The notes beneath the pieces were generated by a model, which ran no database searches, had not been told where the DNA came from, and saw nothing but the letters and a program-made list of their open reading frames with translations. This document shows, piece by piece, positions 1 through 7,763 of a stretch of 12,298 nucleotides of DNA (position 1 is its first letter; each line of letters starts with the position of its first letter). The stretch covers positions 1 through 12,298 of the forward strand of contig JAKCCP010000341.1 in NCBI GenBank assembly GCA_021841985.1, given 5' to 3'. The position numbers and the translations under genes are program-made. Source of the DNA: Pseudomonadota bacterium (GTDB lineage: Bacteria > Pseudomonadota > Alphaproteobacteria > Acetobacterales > Acetobacteraceae).

Positions 1-862
1 GAGGTCGTATCGGCGGTTGAAGCGATACGCGAACTCGGCGAGGTAGCGCGGCACATGCTTGTTGCTGATGGCCCGATAGGTGCTGGTGATCGACGCCTTG
101 ATGTTGCCGAGCGCGGTGTTGACCCACTTGAAGGCAGGCGTGCGCGCCGCGATGGGTCCGCTCCCCGTGACGATGACCTGATGGGTACACCCTGCCTTGG
201 CCACGCCGCGGAAACAGCGCAGGCCGTCACTGACCACCGTGCAGTCAGGTGCGAGGCTGGATTTGGCGAAGCTGGCGATCGCATGGGTGCAGAAAGAAAC
301 TCGTGACGCGGCGCAGTTTGATGCGAACCGGCTTGCCGTCGTCCGTGGTTTCCACCGCCGCGACAAACGGTGTCTTGCCCGCAGCACCCCGCCCGCGCTT
401 GCCGCCGCCGCGTTCGCCGCCGACATAGGCATCGTCGATCTCGACGCGCCCGGTCAATTGCCGGGCGGCGTCGCGTTCGAGCATGACCTGCGCCAGCTTG
501 TGCTTGAGCTTCCACGCCGTGGTCTGGGTGACACCGAGGCGGCGGCCAAGCTCGATGCTGGAGATGCCCTGCTTGGTCTGGGTCATATGATAGAGGGCGC
601 GGAACCAGGTGCGCAGCGGCAGCTTGGTCGACGCGAAGATGGTCCCGGCGATGGGCGAGGTCTGCAGCCGACAGTCACTGCACTGAAAGAGCTCGCGGGT
701 GGTCACCACGCTGTGCCGCTGGCTGCCGCATCCGGGGCATTGGAAACCCCGCGGCCAGCGCGCGGCGATGACGACCTCGCGGCACTGCGCTTCCGTCCCA
801 TAGCGCCGGTCGAATTCCGCCTCGCTGAGCCCTTTCTGAAACTGCACCAAATTGCGCGCCAT
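1..862 (-). pseudogene. IS1595-family transposase, frameshifted and cut by the window edge
   Basis: Transposase of a DDE-type insertion sequence. From the ATG at 862 (MARNLVQFQKG...) the protein has an N-terminal zinc ribbon with Cys42-x2-Cys45 and Cys61-x2-Cys64, a helix-turn-helix-like stretch (SSIELGRRLGVTQTTAWKLK, about 101-120), and the start of the catalytic core at VEIDDAYVGG (Asp143). The frame is lost after Phe189 near base 296. Family-like sequence resumes in another frame (THAIASFAKSSLAPD, VVSDGLRCFRG, FKWVNTALGNIK, HVPRYLAEFAYRFNRRYDL) and runs to base 1. The break lies on TTTCTTTC (minus strand, bases 299-292); removing one TTTC copy rejoins the halves, so it looks like a 4-bp tandem duplication. 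I chose 862 over an upstream in-frame ATG at 907 because an AAGGGG-like ribosome site precedes it and the family usually begins MARN. The last few dozen codons lie outside. Probably inactive unless supplied in trans. Confidence 0.88.
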
Positions 863-990
863 TGGCCAACCCCTTGTTAATCCACCGCATCCGAGCAATT
901 GAACCACAACAGAGTCGGCTGAGCAAGGTGCGTAATCAGGAAAACTTTTATCTCGCAGGGGGTGGCCACGCCGAGAGGACCGGAATGGCC
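863..990. other. Probable outer end of the insertion sequence and junction with host DNA
   Basis: This gap lies between the transposase start and the stop of the transporter gene. It should contain the terminal inverted repeat of the IS1595-type element and the junction with host DNA. The other end of the element is outside the window, so neither the inverted repeat nor the target duplication can be confirmed, and I do not fix a boundary. The stretch from about 900 to 950 is less GC-rich than the flanking genes and is a reasonable place for the end. No gene is seen. Confidence 0.4.
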
Positions 991-2262
991 TCAGGCAATG
1001 GCCGGCACGCGCCGGGATTTGACCGTCAGCGCGGCAAGGGCTGCGAACAGGCAGGCAATCCCCGCCGTGTAAAACGCCGGCAGATAGCTCGCGGTGAGGC
1101 TCCGCGAGAGACCACCGCCGTAAGCCGCCACCGCCGCGCCCATTTGATGCGCCATGAACACCCAGCCGAACACCATGCCGGCGCGCTCGCGCCCAAACGT
1201 CGCGCCGGAAAGCTTCACCGTCGGCGGTACCGTTGCCACCCAGTCAAACCCATAGAACACCGCAAACAGCGACAGGCCATAGAAGGAAAAGGTCGAGGAC
1301 GGCAGCCAGAGCAGCGACAAGCCACGCAACCCATAATACCAGCCGAGGAGAAAACGACAGTCGAAGCGGTCGCTGAGCCAGCCGGAGGCGACGGTGCCGA
1401 CGAAATCGAACACCCCGATCACCGCCAGCATCGACGCCGCCGTGACCTCGGGCAGGCCAAAATCATGGCATAGCGGAATGAAATGCGTCTGCACCAGGCC
1501 ATTGGTCGAGAGGCCGCAGACGAAAAAGGTAAAAAACAGCATCCAGAATGTCGGCGAAGTGCTGGCGTCGCCCAACGTCGTCAGCGCGGCGCGGGCCGGA
1601 TTGCCGAGCGCCGGGCGCGGCGTCTCCACCACGCTCTCGCCATAAGCGGGCAAGCCGAGTTCGCCGGGATGATCGCGCCCGAGGATAAACATCAAGGCCC
1701 CGGCCACGGCGCAGATCACCGCCGCCGGCAACACCGCCGCGCGCCAGCCGAGATGGGTCGCGATGAAGGCGCCGAAAGGCAGAAACAGCAATTGTCCGGT
1801 CGCAGCACTCGCGGTCAGTAGCCCGATCACCAAGCCACGCCGGGCGACGAACCAGCGATTGGCGACCGTCGCACCGAGCACCACCGCCGTCATCCCGGTG
1901 CCGAGCCCGACCATCACCCCCCAGCCGAGCCAGATTTGCCAGAGCCGGGTCGCCATGGCGGCGAGCGAGAGCCCGGCGATGACCAACACCAGGGCCGCGA
2001 ACACCACCCGGCGGAGGCCGAAACGCTGCAGCAAAGCGGCGGCGAACGGCCCGATCAGGCCATAAAGCAGCAGCCGCAGCGCGAGCGGACCAGAAATGGC
2101 GGCGGCACTCCAGCCCATGGTTTGTTCGAGCGGCAGGATGAGCACGCCCGGGAGCCCCATCGCCGCGGCCGTCGCCAACATGACGAGAAAGGTCAGCCCC
2201 GCCATCAGCCAGCCATAATGCACCCCCGCCGCCGCGAGACGCCGCGCCAGCCACACCGCCAT
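991..2262 (-). CDS. Major facilitator superfamily (MFS) transporter
   Basis: Inner-membrane secondary transporter of 423 residues, a normal MFS length, with about twelve hydrophobic segments. The N-terminal HYGW (15-18) followed by the first helix, and NRWFVARRGLVIGL (135-148) after helix 4, resemble the monocarboxylate/oxalate-formate antiporter-like branch of the MFS. An MFS loop motif is recognisable between helices 2 and 3 (LLQRFGLRR, 77-85) and again after helix 8 (GWLSDRFDCR, 294-303). A hydrophilic loop (about 195-235) separates the two six-helix halves. The start is supported by a purine-rich ribosome site (GAGAGGGAAGAG) just upstream of the ATG. Substrate cannot be told from sequence; an organic acid is a guess from the subfamily. 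It stands alone, with the broken transposase downstream and a long non-coding gap upstream. Confidence 0.88.
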   Translation of the reverse strand: MAVWLARRLAAAGVHYGWLMAGLTFLVMLATAAAMGLPGVLILPLEQTMGWSAAAISGPLALRLLLYGLIGPFAAALLQRFGLRRVVFAALVLVIAGLSLAAMATRLWQIWLGWGVMVGLGTGMTAVVLGATVANRWFVARRGLVIGLLTASAATGQLLFLPFGAFIATHLGWRAAVLPAAVICAVAGALMFILGRDHPGELGLPAYGESVVETPRPALGNPARAALTTLGDASTSPTFWMLFFTFFVCGLSTNGLVQTHFIPLCHDFGLPEVTAASMLAVIGVFDFVGTVASGWLSDRFDCRFLLGWYYGLRGLSLLWLPSSTFSFYGLSLFAVFYGFDWVATVPPTVKLSGATFGRERAGMVFGWVFMAHQMGAAVAAYGGGLSRSLTASYLPAFYTAGIACLFAALAALTVKSRRVPAIA

Positions 2263-2478
2263 CTGCTCTTCCCTCTCTTCCCGGACTTGCCAATCCGGCC
2301 AATATCGTGATTCTGACCGCCGCCGGCGGGCTTCGCAAGCGCGAAATGCCGCCGCCGCGAAACATGCTCATATTTGTCCTTGAAACTGATATTGCGACTT
2401 AGTCGTATTATTAGATTGTGGTCAAAACCCCTCCCGCGATGGGCCTCAACCCCCGAAGGCGCGGCAGCGGCGGAAGAA

Positions 2479-2494
2479 ATCACGTTTTCGTGAT
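2479..2494. promoter_or_regulatory. Perfect 6-bp inverted repeat, possible operator
   Basis: ATCACG-TTTT-CGTGAT is a perfect inverted repeat with a 4-base spacer, inside the AT-rich part of the gap upstream of both the MFS gene (minus strand) and the orphan start at 2585 (plus strand). Size and position fit a dimeric repressor or activator site. It could equally form a small RNA hairpin. The regulator is unknown. Confidence 0.35.
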
Positions 2495-2510
2495 ATTCGT
2501 TAAAATAGGG

Positions 2511-2537
2511 TTGATCCGCTTTTATTTATGTTATACG
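2511..2537 (+). promoter_or_regulatory. Candidate promoter upstream of the orphan start at 2585
   Basis: TTGATC (2511-2516) could serve as a -35 element and TATACG (2532-2537), preceded by TG one base earlier, as an extended -10 element. The spacing is 15 bases, shorter than ideal. It lies about 50 bases before a start codon with a good ribosome site. This is a visual match only. Confidence 0.25.
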
Positions 2538-2584
2538 TTCGCAACGTTTCTCATCTCACGACTATTGAGAAAGGAACCGGAACG

Positions 2585-2851
2585 ATGAAGCGTTACGTTT
2601 TTGGCGTTCTCGCCGCGACTGCCCCCGGCGTGTGCAGCGAAAGCAGCAACAGCGCCGCCACCGCGCTCGGAAAAATCCGCTTCGGTCTCTCTGATACTCC
2701 CCCTAATCCACTGCCAACAATCACAAAACCACTGCCGGCGCAAGTTCGCGGCGATTCTTGCTGTCCGCCCCGCGCGCCTCAGCGTGCGAATTTGCAATCG
2801 GTGATCGGCGGCGCCGCATCCATCGGCGGGGTGATGGCGACCAGTTTGTAG
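2585..2851 (+). pseudogene. Possible remnant of a small secreted-protein gene
   Basis: An ATG at 2585 is preceded by AAAGGAA with 8 bases of spacing, one of the best ribosome sites in the window. The first residues (MKRYVFGVLAA) look like the start of a signal peptide. The frame then loses hydrophobic character, becomes Ser/Pro-rich (SESSNSAATALG...) and runs 73 bases into the 3' end of the opposite-strand gene before stopping, 89 codons in all. Another frame from about 2610 reads PACAAKAATAPPP, which would continue a signal peptide and cleavage region better, so an indel within the first 15 codons is plausible. I recognise no family. It may be a decayed gene 5' end, a leader peptide, or chance. 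Confidence 0.25.
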
Positions 2852-3999
2852 TAATCCCAACCGCCTTTGCTCTCGGCAGGAGATTTCACCTCGAACAGAT
2901 AGGGCGTGACCATCGCGCGGCCGTCGGCGCGGATGCGGGTTTGGCCGAAAGCGTCGTCATCGGCCGTGTTCTCTTTCATGTGCGCGATGACGGCGGCGCC
3001 ATCGCGGGCGCGGGCAACGCCGAGGGCCGCGACCGATTTCAGGTAATGCAGCGTTCCCGCGTAACACGCGGCGTGGACATCGTTCGGGTAATTGCCGTTG
3101 GTTTTGGGCAGAACGCGGCGGGTGAAGGCGCGGGTGCGATCATTCAGATCCCAGTAGAAACTCTCGGTGAGCAGAAGACCTTGGCCGATCTCGAGCCCCA
3201 GGCCATGCACGCCGGTCACGGAAAACACCAGGGCCGCAAGGCGCGTGCCGTCGCGGGTGATGCCGAACTCCTTCGCTTGCTTGACGCAATTGACGGTATC
3301 ATCGCCGGCATTGGCGAATCCGATCACCTTCGCCCCGCTCGCTTTGGCGCGCACCAGAAAGGAGGAAAAATCCGTCACGCCAGGAAACGGATACACGGCA
3401 TTGCCCAAGACCTTGCCGCCGAGTTTGGTGACGACATCGCTGGCATCGCGCGCGAGCTGCTGGCCGAACACATAATCAGCGGTGATGAAATACCAGCTAT
3501 CGCCGCCGGCGCGGTAAATCGCGCGGCCCGACGAGGCGGAGACCATGAACACGTCATAGCCCCAATGGACGGTGACCGGCGTGCATTGCTTGCCGGTGAG
3601 ATCATCGGTGCCGGCGCCGGTGTTGACATAGGCTTTGTTCTTTTCGCGGCAAATGGTGTTGACCGCGAGCGCGACCGAGGAGGTCGGCACGTCGGTGATC
3701 ATGTCAACGCCATCGCGATCGAACCATTGGCGGGCGATGGTCGCGCCGACATCCGGCTTGTTCTGATGATCGCCGACCAGGATTTCCACCGCAACCCCCT
3801 GCCCGCCGAAATCCTCCACCGCTTGCTGGGCGCAGGCGACCGAGGTCGGCCCGGTGACATCGCGATAGGGGCCGGACATGTCGGTGAGCACACCGATGCG
3901 GATAACGTTCTTGCCCGCGCCTTGCGCGCCGGCGGTTACGGCGGCGAACGGCGAGACGGCGCCGGCGATGCGGAGCAAAGTGCGGCGGCTGATATTCAT
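2779..3999 (-). CDS. ABC transporter periplasmic substrate-binding protein (branched-chain amino acid/amide type)
   Basis: Periplasmic ligand-binding protein of 406 residues, the usual size for the LivJ/UrtA-like (Peripla_BP_6) family. The N-terminus MNISRRTLLRIAGAVSPFAAVTAGA is a Tat-type signal peptide with twin arginines at 5-6 and likely cleavage near residue 25. The mature protein begins with the typical IRIGVLTDMSGPYRDVTGP strand-loop and continues with the family's Rossmann-like lobes (DSWYFITADYVFGQQLARD, GVTDFSSFLVRAKASGAKVIGFANAG). GGGAGGAAGGG directly before the ATG supports the start. No permease or ATPase gene is adjacent, so it is an orphan component that may use a transporter encoded elsewhere. 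It is divergent from the acyl-CoA operon and shares its control region, which suggests, without proving, that its ligand may feed that pathway. Confidence 0.9.
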   Translation of the reverse strand: MNISRRTLLRIAGAVSPFAAVTAGAQGAGKNVIRIGVLTDMSGPYRDVTGPTSVACAQQAVEDFGGQGVAVEILVGDHQNKPDVGATIARQWFDRDGVDMITDVPTSSVALAVNTICREKNKAYVNTGAGTDDLTGKQCTPVTVHWGYDVFMVSASSGRAIYRAGGDSWYFITADYVFGQQLARDASDVVTKLGGKVLGNAVYPFPGVTDFSSFLVRAKASGAKVIGFANAGDDTVNCVKQAKEFGITRDGTRLAALVFSVTGVHGLGLEIGQGLLLTESFYWDLNDRTRAFTRRVLPKTNGNYPNDVHAACYAGTLHYLKSVAALGVARARDGAAVIAHMKENTADDDAFGQTRIRADGRAMVTPYLFEVKSPAESKGGWDYYKLVAITPPMDAAPPITDCKFAR

Positions 4000-4299
4000 C
4001 CCTTCCTCCCGGTTTTTTTGTCTTGGGGACGTGCCGAGCCCCCGAGATCAGCATGCCGTCACTATAGCAGCGCGCCTATCACGATAATACGTAATTGCGG
4101 GAATACGTAATTGCAGGCGCAGTTAGTAAAGATAAACGCAACGATCTCAACCGCGCCACCAACGCCTCCGTCCGCGCGGGAGAATGGAAGGCCGGGTGCT
4201 GGTCAGGCCCCGGCGCGCTGAGCCCCGCCCGCGATTGACGGGGGCCCCTTGTCTTGCGAGGCTTCTTTTCAGGAAAAAAACCGGGGAGGAAGCCATCCC
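4000..4299. promoter_or_regulatory. Divergent control region between the substrate-binding protein and thiolase genes
   Basis: This gap must carry promoters for both the leftward and the rightward gene. An AT-rich block (about 4060-4140) contains the tandem repeat listed separately. Leftward, CTATAGT (minus strand, about 4062-4068) is a possible -10 without a good -35. Rightward, TTGCAG (4111-4116) and TAAACG (4133-4138) are a poor -35/-10 pair. From about 4140 to 4280 the DNA is GC-rich leader with an inverted repeat GCCGGG/CCCGGC (4191-4196 and 4209-4214). No gene is seen. The final GGGGAGGAA is the thiolase ribosome site. Confidence 0.5.
4086..4114. repeat. Tandem 13-bp direct repeat AATACGTAATTGC, probable operator
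   Basis: AATACGTAATTGC occurs at 4086-4098 and again, identical, at 4102-4114, with a centre-to-centre distance of 16 bases. Each copy holds the palindrome TACGTA and is nearly symmetric over its first ten bases. Two identical near-palindromes in a divergent promoter region, in AT-rich sequence surrounded by GC-rich DNA, are what a regulator binding as two dimers would produce. The spacing is about one and a half helical turns. Which regulator binds is unknown, and no regulator gene lies in the window. Confidence 0.65.
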
Positions 4300-5505
<1,206 letters not shown>

Positions 5506-5517
5506 GGGAGGGCCACC

Positions 5518-6681
5518 ATGGATGCGATCGTTCCCAAGGCGGAGGCCGCCGAACTGGCGCTGTTCCGCGACACCGTGCGGCGTTTTCTCGGCAATCATGT
5601 GGTCCCGCATATCGCGACTTGGCGCCAGGCCGGAATGGTTTCGCGCGCAGCGTGGCGCGAGGCTGGCCGGGCCGGGCTGCTCTGCGCCAGCGTGCCCGCC
5701 GAATATGGCGGCGGCGGGGGTGATTTCCGCCATGAGGCGGTGATCATCGAAGAACTGGCGCGCATCGGTTTCGGCGATTTCGCGATCCCGCTGCACAACG
5801 CCATCATCGCCCCTTATATCGTCCATTACGGCACCGCGGCGCAGAAGCGCCGCTATCTGCCGGCGATGGCCTCGGGCGAGATGATCGCGGCGATCGCCAT
5901 GACCGAACCCGATGCCGGTTCCGACTTGCAAGCCATGCGCACCCGCGCCGTGCGCGAGGGCGATCACTTCGTCATCCATGGCCAGAAAACCTTTATCAGC
6001 AACGGACAACTGGCTGATCTGGTGATTGTCGCGGCGAAGACGCGTGCCGATGCCGGGGGCAAGGGGATTTCGCTCATCGCGGTCGAGACCACGGCACCGG
6101 GCTTCCGACGCGGGCGCAATCTGGAAAAAATCGGCAAGCACGCACAGGACACGTCGGAGTTGTTTTTCGACGAAGTCCGCGTGCCAGCGGAGAATCTGCT
6201 GGGTGGCGTGCCCGATCAGGGATTTGTCCAGCTCATGCAGCAATTGCCGCAGGAGCGCCTGGTGATCGCGGTCGGCGCGGTCGCCGCGATGGAGGCGACG
6301 GTGGCCGAGACCATCGCCTATACCGAAAACCGCCGCGCCTTCGGCAAAGCCCTGTTCGAGTTCCAGAACACCCGCTTCGTGCTCGCCGAGGCGGCGACAG
6401 TGGCCCGCGTCGCGCGCGTCTTTGTCGATGACTGCATCGGGAAACTATGCGCGGGCACACTCGATGTCGCGACCGCGGCGATGGCGAAATACTGGACGAG
6501 CGATGTGCAGGGCAAGGTGATCGATGCCTGCCAGCAATTGTTCGGCGGCTATGGCTACATGGCGGAATACCCGATCGCGCATCGCTACACCGATGCGCGG
6601 GTGCAGCGGATTTATGGCGGGGCCAACGAGATCATGAAGGAACTGATCGCGCGCAGCCTTGGCGGGGAGAAGAAGCGGTGA
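5518..6681 (+). CDS. Acyl-CoA dehydrogenase, LCAD-like
   Basis: FAD enzyme that oxidises acyl-CoA to trans-2-enoyl-CoA and passes electrons to electron-transfer flavoprotein. The 387 residues cover the three usual domains: an N-terminal helical domain (about 10-125), a middle beta domain with the flavin-contacting AMTEPDAGSDLQAM (127-140) and FISNGQLADLVI (159-170), and a C-terminal helical domain with RRAFGKALFEFQNTRF (272-287) and QLFGGYGYMAEYPIAHRYTDARV (near 340-362). The position that carries the catalytic Glu in medium-chain enzymes is Gly367 (IYGGANEIMKE). Instead Glu246 in LPQERL matches the catalytic Glu of long-chain and isovaleryl-CoA dehydrogenases. It starts 12 bases after the thiolase stop, with GGGAGGG between them. 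Substrate may be long-chain or branched; sequence alone does not decide. Confidence 0.93.
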   Translation: MDAIVPKAEAAELALFRDTVRRFLGNHVVPHIATWRQAGMVSRAAWREAGRAGLLCASVPAEYGGGGGDFRHEAVIIEELARIGFGDFAIPLHNAIIAPYIVHYGTAAQKRRYLPAMASGEMIAAIAMTEPDAGSDLQAMRTRAVREGDHFVIHGQKTFISNGQLADLVIVAAKTRADAGGKGISLIAVETTAPGFRRGRNLEKIGKHAQDTSELFFDEVRVPAENLLGGVPDQGFVQLMQQLPQERLVIAVGAVAAMEATVAETIAYTENRRAFGKALFEFQNTRFVLAEAATVARVARVFVDDCIGKLCAGTLDVATAAMAKYWTSDVQGKVIDACQQLFGGYGYMAEYPIAHRYTDARVQRIYGGANEIMKELIARSLGGEKKR

Positions 6682-7685
6682 GCGGGGAGACTTTTCCCGC
6701 CCTCGTGCTGAGCGAGGCGGGCGGCAAGGTGGTGGCGGAAATCCGCCGTCTCGGGGAGGATGATCTTCCCGAGGGCGATACGCTGGTGGCGGTCAGCCAT
6801 TCCTCGCTCAACTACAAGGACGGCATGATCCTCAAGGGCGTGGGGCGGCTGGTGCGGCGCTATCCGCATGTCCCGGGCATCGATTTCGCTGGCACGGTGA
6901 TTTCCTCGTCAAGCCGGGAATTCGCCCCCGGCGAGGCGGTGATTTTGACCGGCTGGAGGGTCGGCGAGACCCATTGGGGCGGCTATGCCGGGCGGGCGCG
7001 GGTGAACGCCGCGTGGCTGGTACGGCGCCCGACGGGCTTGTCGGCCGAGGGCGCGATGGCGGTCGGCACGGCGGGGCTGACGGCGATGCTGGCGCTCGAT
7101 GCTCTGGAGCGCCACGGGATTACCCCCGAATCGGGCGATCTTCTGGTGACCGGTGCCGCCGGTGGGGTCGGCAGCATGGCGGTCGCGATGGCGACAAGGC
7201 TCGGCTATCGCGTGCTCGCCTCGACCGGGCGGGCGGCGGAGGGGGAGTATCTCCAGGCCCTGGGCGCCGCCGAGATCGTGCCGCGCGCCGCGCTGGAGGC
7301 GGCCGGGGCGGATAAAAAGCCGTTGCTCGGCGAGCGCTTCGGGGCCGCCATCGATGCGGTGGGCGGCGTGGTGCTGGCGGGGGTGCTGGCGCAGCTCCGC
7401 TATGGCGGGGTGGTTGCGGCGTGCGGGCTGGCAGGGGGTGCGGCGCTCGCCACCACCGTCATCCCGTTCCTGCTGCGTGGCGTGTCGCTTCTCGGGATCG
7501 ATTCGGTGATGCAACCGCGCCGGGCTCGCGAGGCAGCCTGGGCGCGCATCGCCGCGACGCTGCCCCCCGAGGCGCTGACGCGCATGACGCAAACCGTGGG
7601 TCTGGCCGAGTTGCCCGATCTGGCCGAGCGAATTCTGGCGGGAAAAGTGCGTGGGCGCGTGGTGGTCGATCTCGCGCGAGCGTGA
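6678..7685 (+). CDS. YhdH/AcuI-type NADPH-dependent enoyl(acryloyl)-CoA reductase, MDR family
   Basis: Zinc-free medium-chain dehydrogenase/reductase of 335 residues. Family marks are SSLNYKDGMILKGVGRLVRRYP (about 42-63), VPGIDFAGTV (65-74), WGGYAGRARV (100-109) and the nucleotide-binding loop GAAGGVGS (159-166), followed by STGR (182-185), whose Arg is suited to the NADPH phosphate. The best-known members reduce acryloyl-CoA to propionyl-CoA; other members are annotated only as quinone reductases. The start is a GTG at 6678 overlapping the previous stop as GTGA, with GGGGAGAAG upstream, so translation is probably coupled to the dehydrogenase gene. A longer in-frame opening upstream lies wholly inside the dehydrogenase gene and is not real. 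Third and last gene of the operon. Reduction of an enoyl-CoA beside an enzyme that makes one is odd and is discussed as a finding. Confidence 0.88.
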   Translation: MSGETFPALVLSEAGGKVVAEIRRLGEDDLPEGDTLVAVSHSSLNYKDGMILKGVGRLVRRYPHVPGIDFAGTVISSSSREFAPGEAVILTGWRVGETHWGGYAGRARVNAAWLVRRPTGLSAEGAMAVGTAGLTAMLALDALERHGITPESGDLLVTGAAGGVGSMAVAMATRLGYRVLASTGRAAEGEYLQALGAAEIVPRAALEAAGADKKPLLGERFGAAIDAVGGVVLAGVLAQLRYGGVVAACGLAGGAALATTVIPFLLRGVSLLGIDSVMQPRRAREAAWARIAATLPPEALTRMTQTVGLAELPDLAERILAGKVRGRVVVDLARA

Positions 7686-7693
7686 GGTTTTTT
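7671..7693 (+). terminator. Intrinsic terminator overlapping the stop codon of the reductase gene
   Basis: CTCGCG (7671-7676) pairs with CGTGAG (7681-7686), including one G-U pair, around a CGAG loop. It is followed by one G and then six T (7688-7693). The stop codon (7683-7685) lies in the descending arm. The same CGTGAG can instead pair with CTCACG (7694-7699) around the T run, an alternative fold that would compete with termination. Confidence 0.6.
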
Positions 7694-7711
7694 CTCACGG
7701 AATGTGGGTCG

Positions 7712-7726
7712 GGGGCCACTGGCCCC
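7712..7726. terminator. GC hairpin between convergent genes, without a T run
   Basis: GGGGCC-ACT-GGCCCC is a perfect 6-bp stem with a 3-base loop between the ends of the converging reductase and motA genes. A second weak inverted repeat, GAGGG/CCCTC (7744-7748 and 7756-7760), sits just after the motA stop. Neither has a T tract on either strand, so they may stabilise 3' ends or act as weak or Rho-assisted stops rather than true intrinsic terminators. Confidence 0.4.
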
Positions 7727-7763
7727 GGAGGGTTCCAATGCGAGAGGGGGAAGAGCCCTCAGC

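Larger units (their letters stand above)
2263..2778. other. Long intergenic region with an AT-rich core
   Basis: About 515 bases without a convincing intact gene between the MFS gene start and the 3' end of the substrate-binding protein gene. The first part (to about 2370) and the last part are GC-rich like the genes, but roughly 2370-2580 is clearly AT-rich, as expected of promoters or of foreign DNA. It holds short palindromes (CGACTTAGTCG at 2395-2405 and ATCACGTTTTCGTGAT at 2479-2494), a possible promoter near 2511-2537, and a strong ribosome-binding site before an ATG at 2585. The MFS promoter, reading leftward, must also lie here, but I could not choose one with confidence. Confidence 0.55.

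Noticed and set aside
197..880. Plus-strand frame across the transposase
   Set aside because: The minus strand encodes a zinc ribbon and DDE-type motifs; the plus frame has no family features.
1..990. A complete insertion sequence with defined ends
   Set aside because: Only one end can lie in the window; without the partner repeat or target duplication the boundary cannot be set.
2758..4110. Open frame of 450 codons on the plus strand opposite the substrate-binding protein
   Set aside because: Composition is typical of an antisense frame and there is no recognisable motif or ribosome site; the opposite strand has a clear signal peptide and family motifs.
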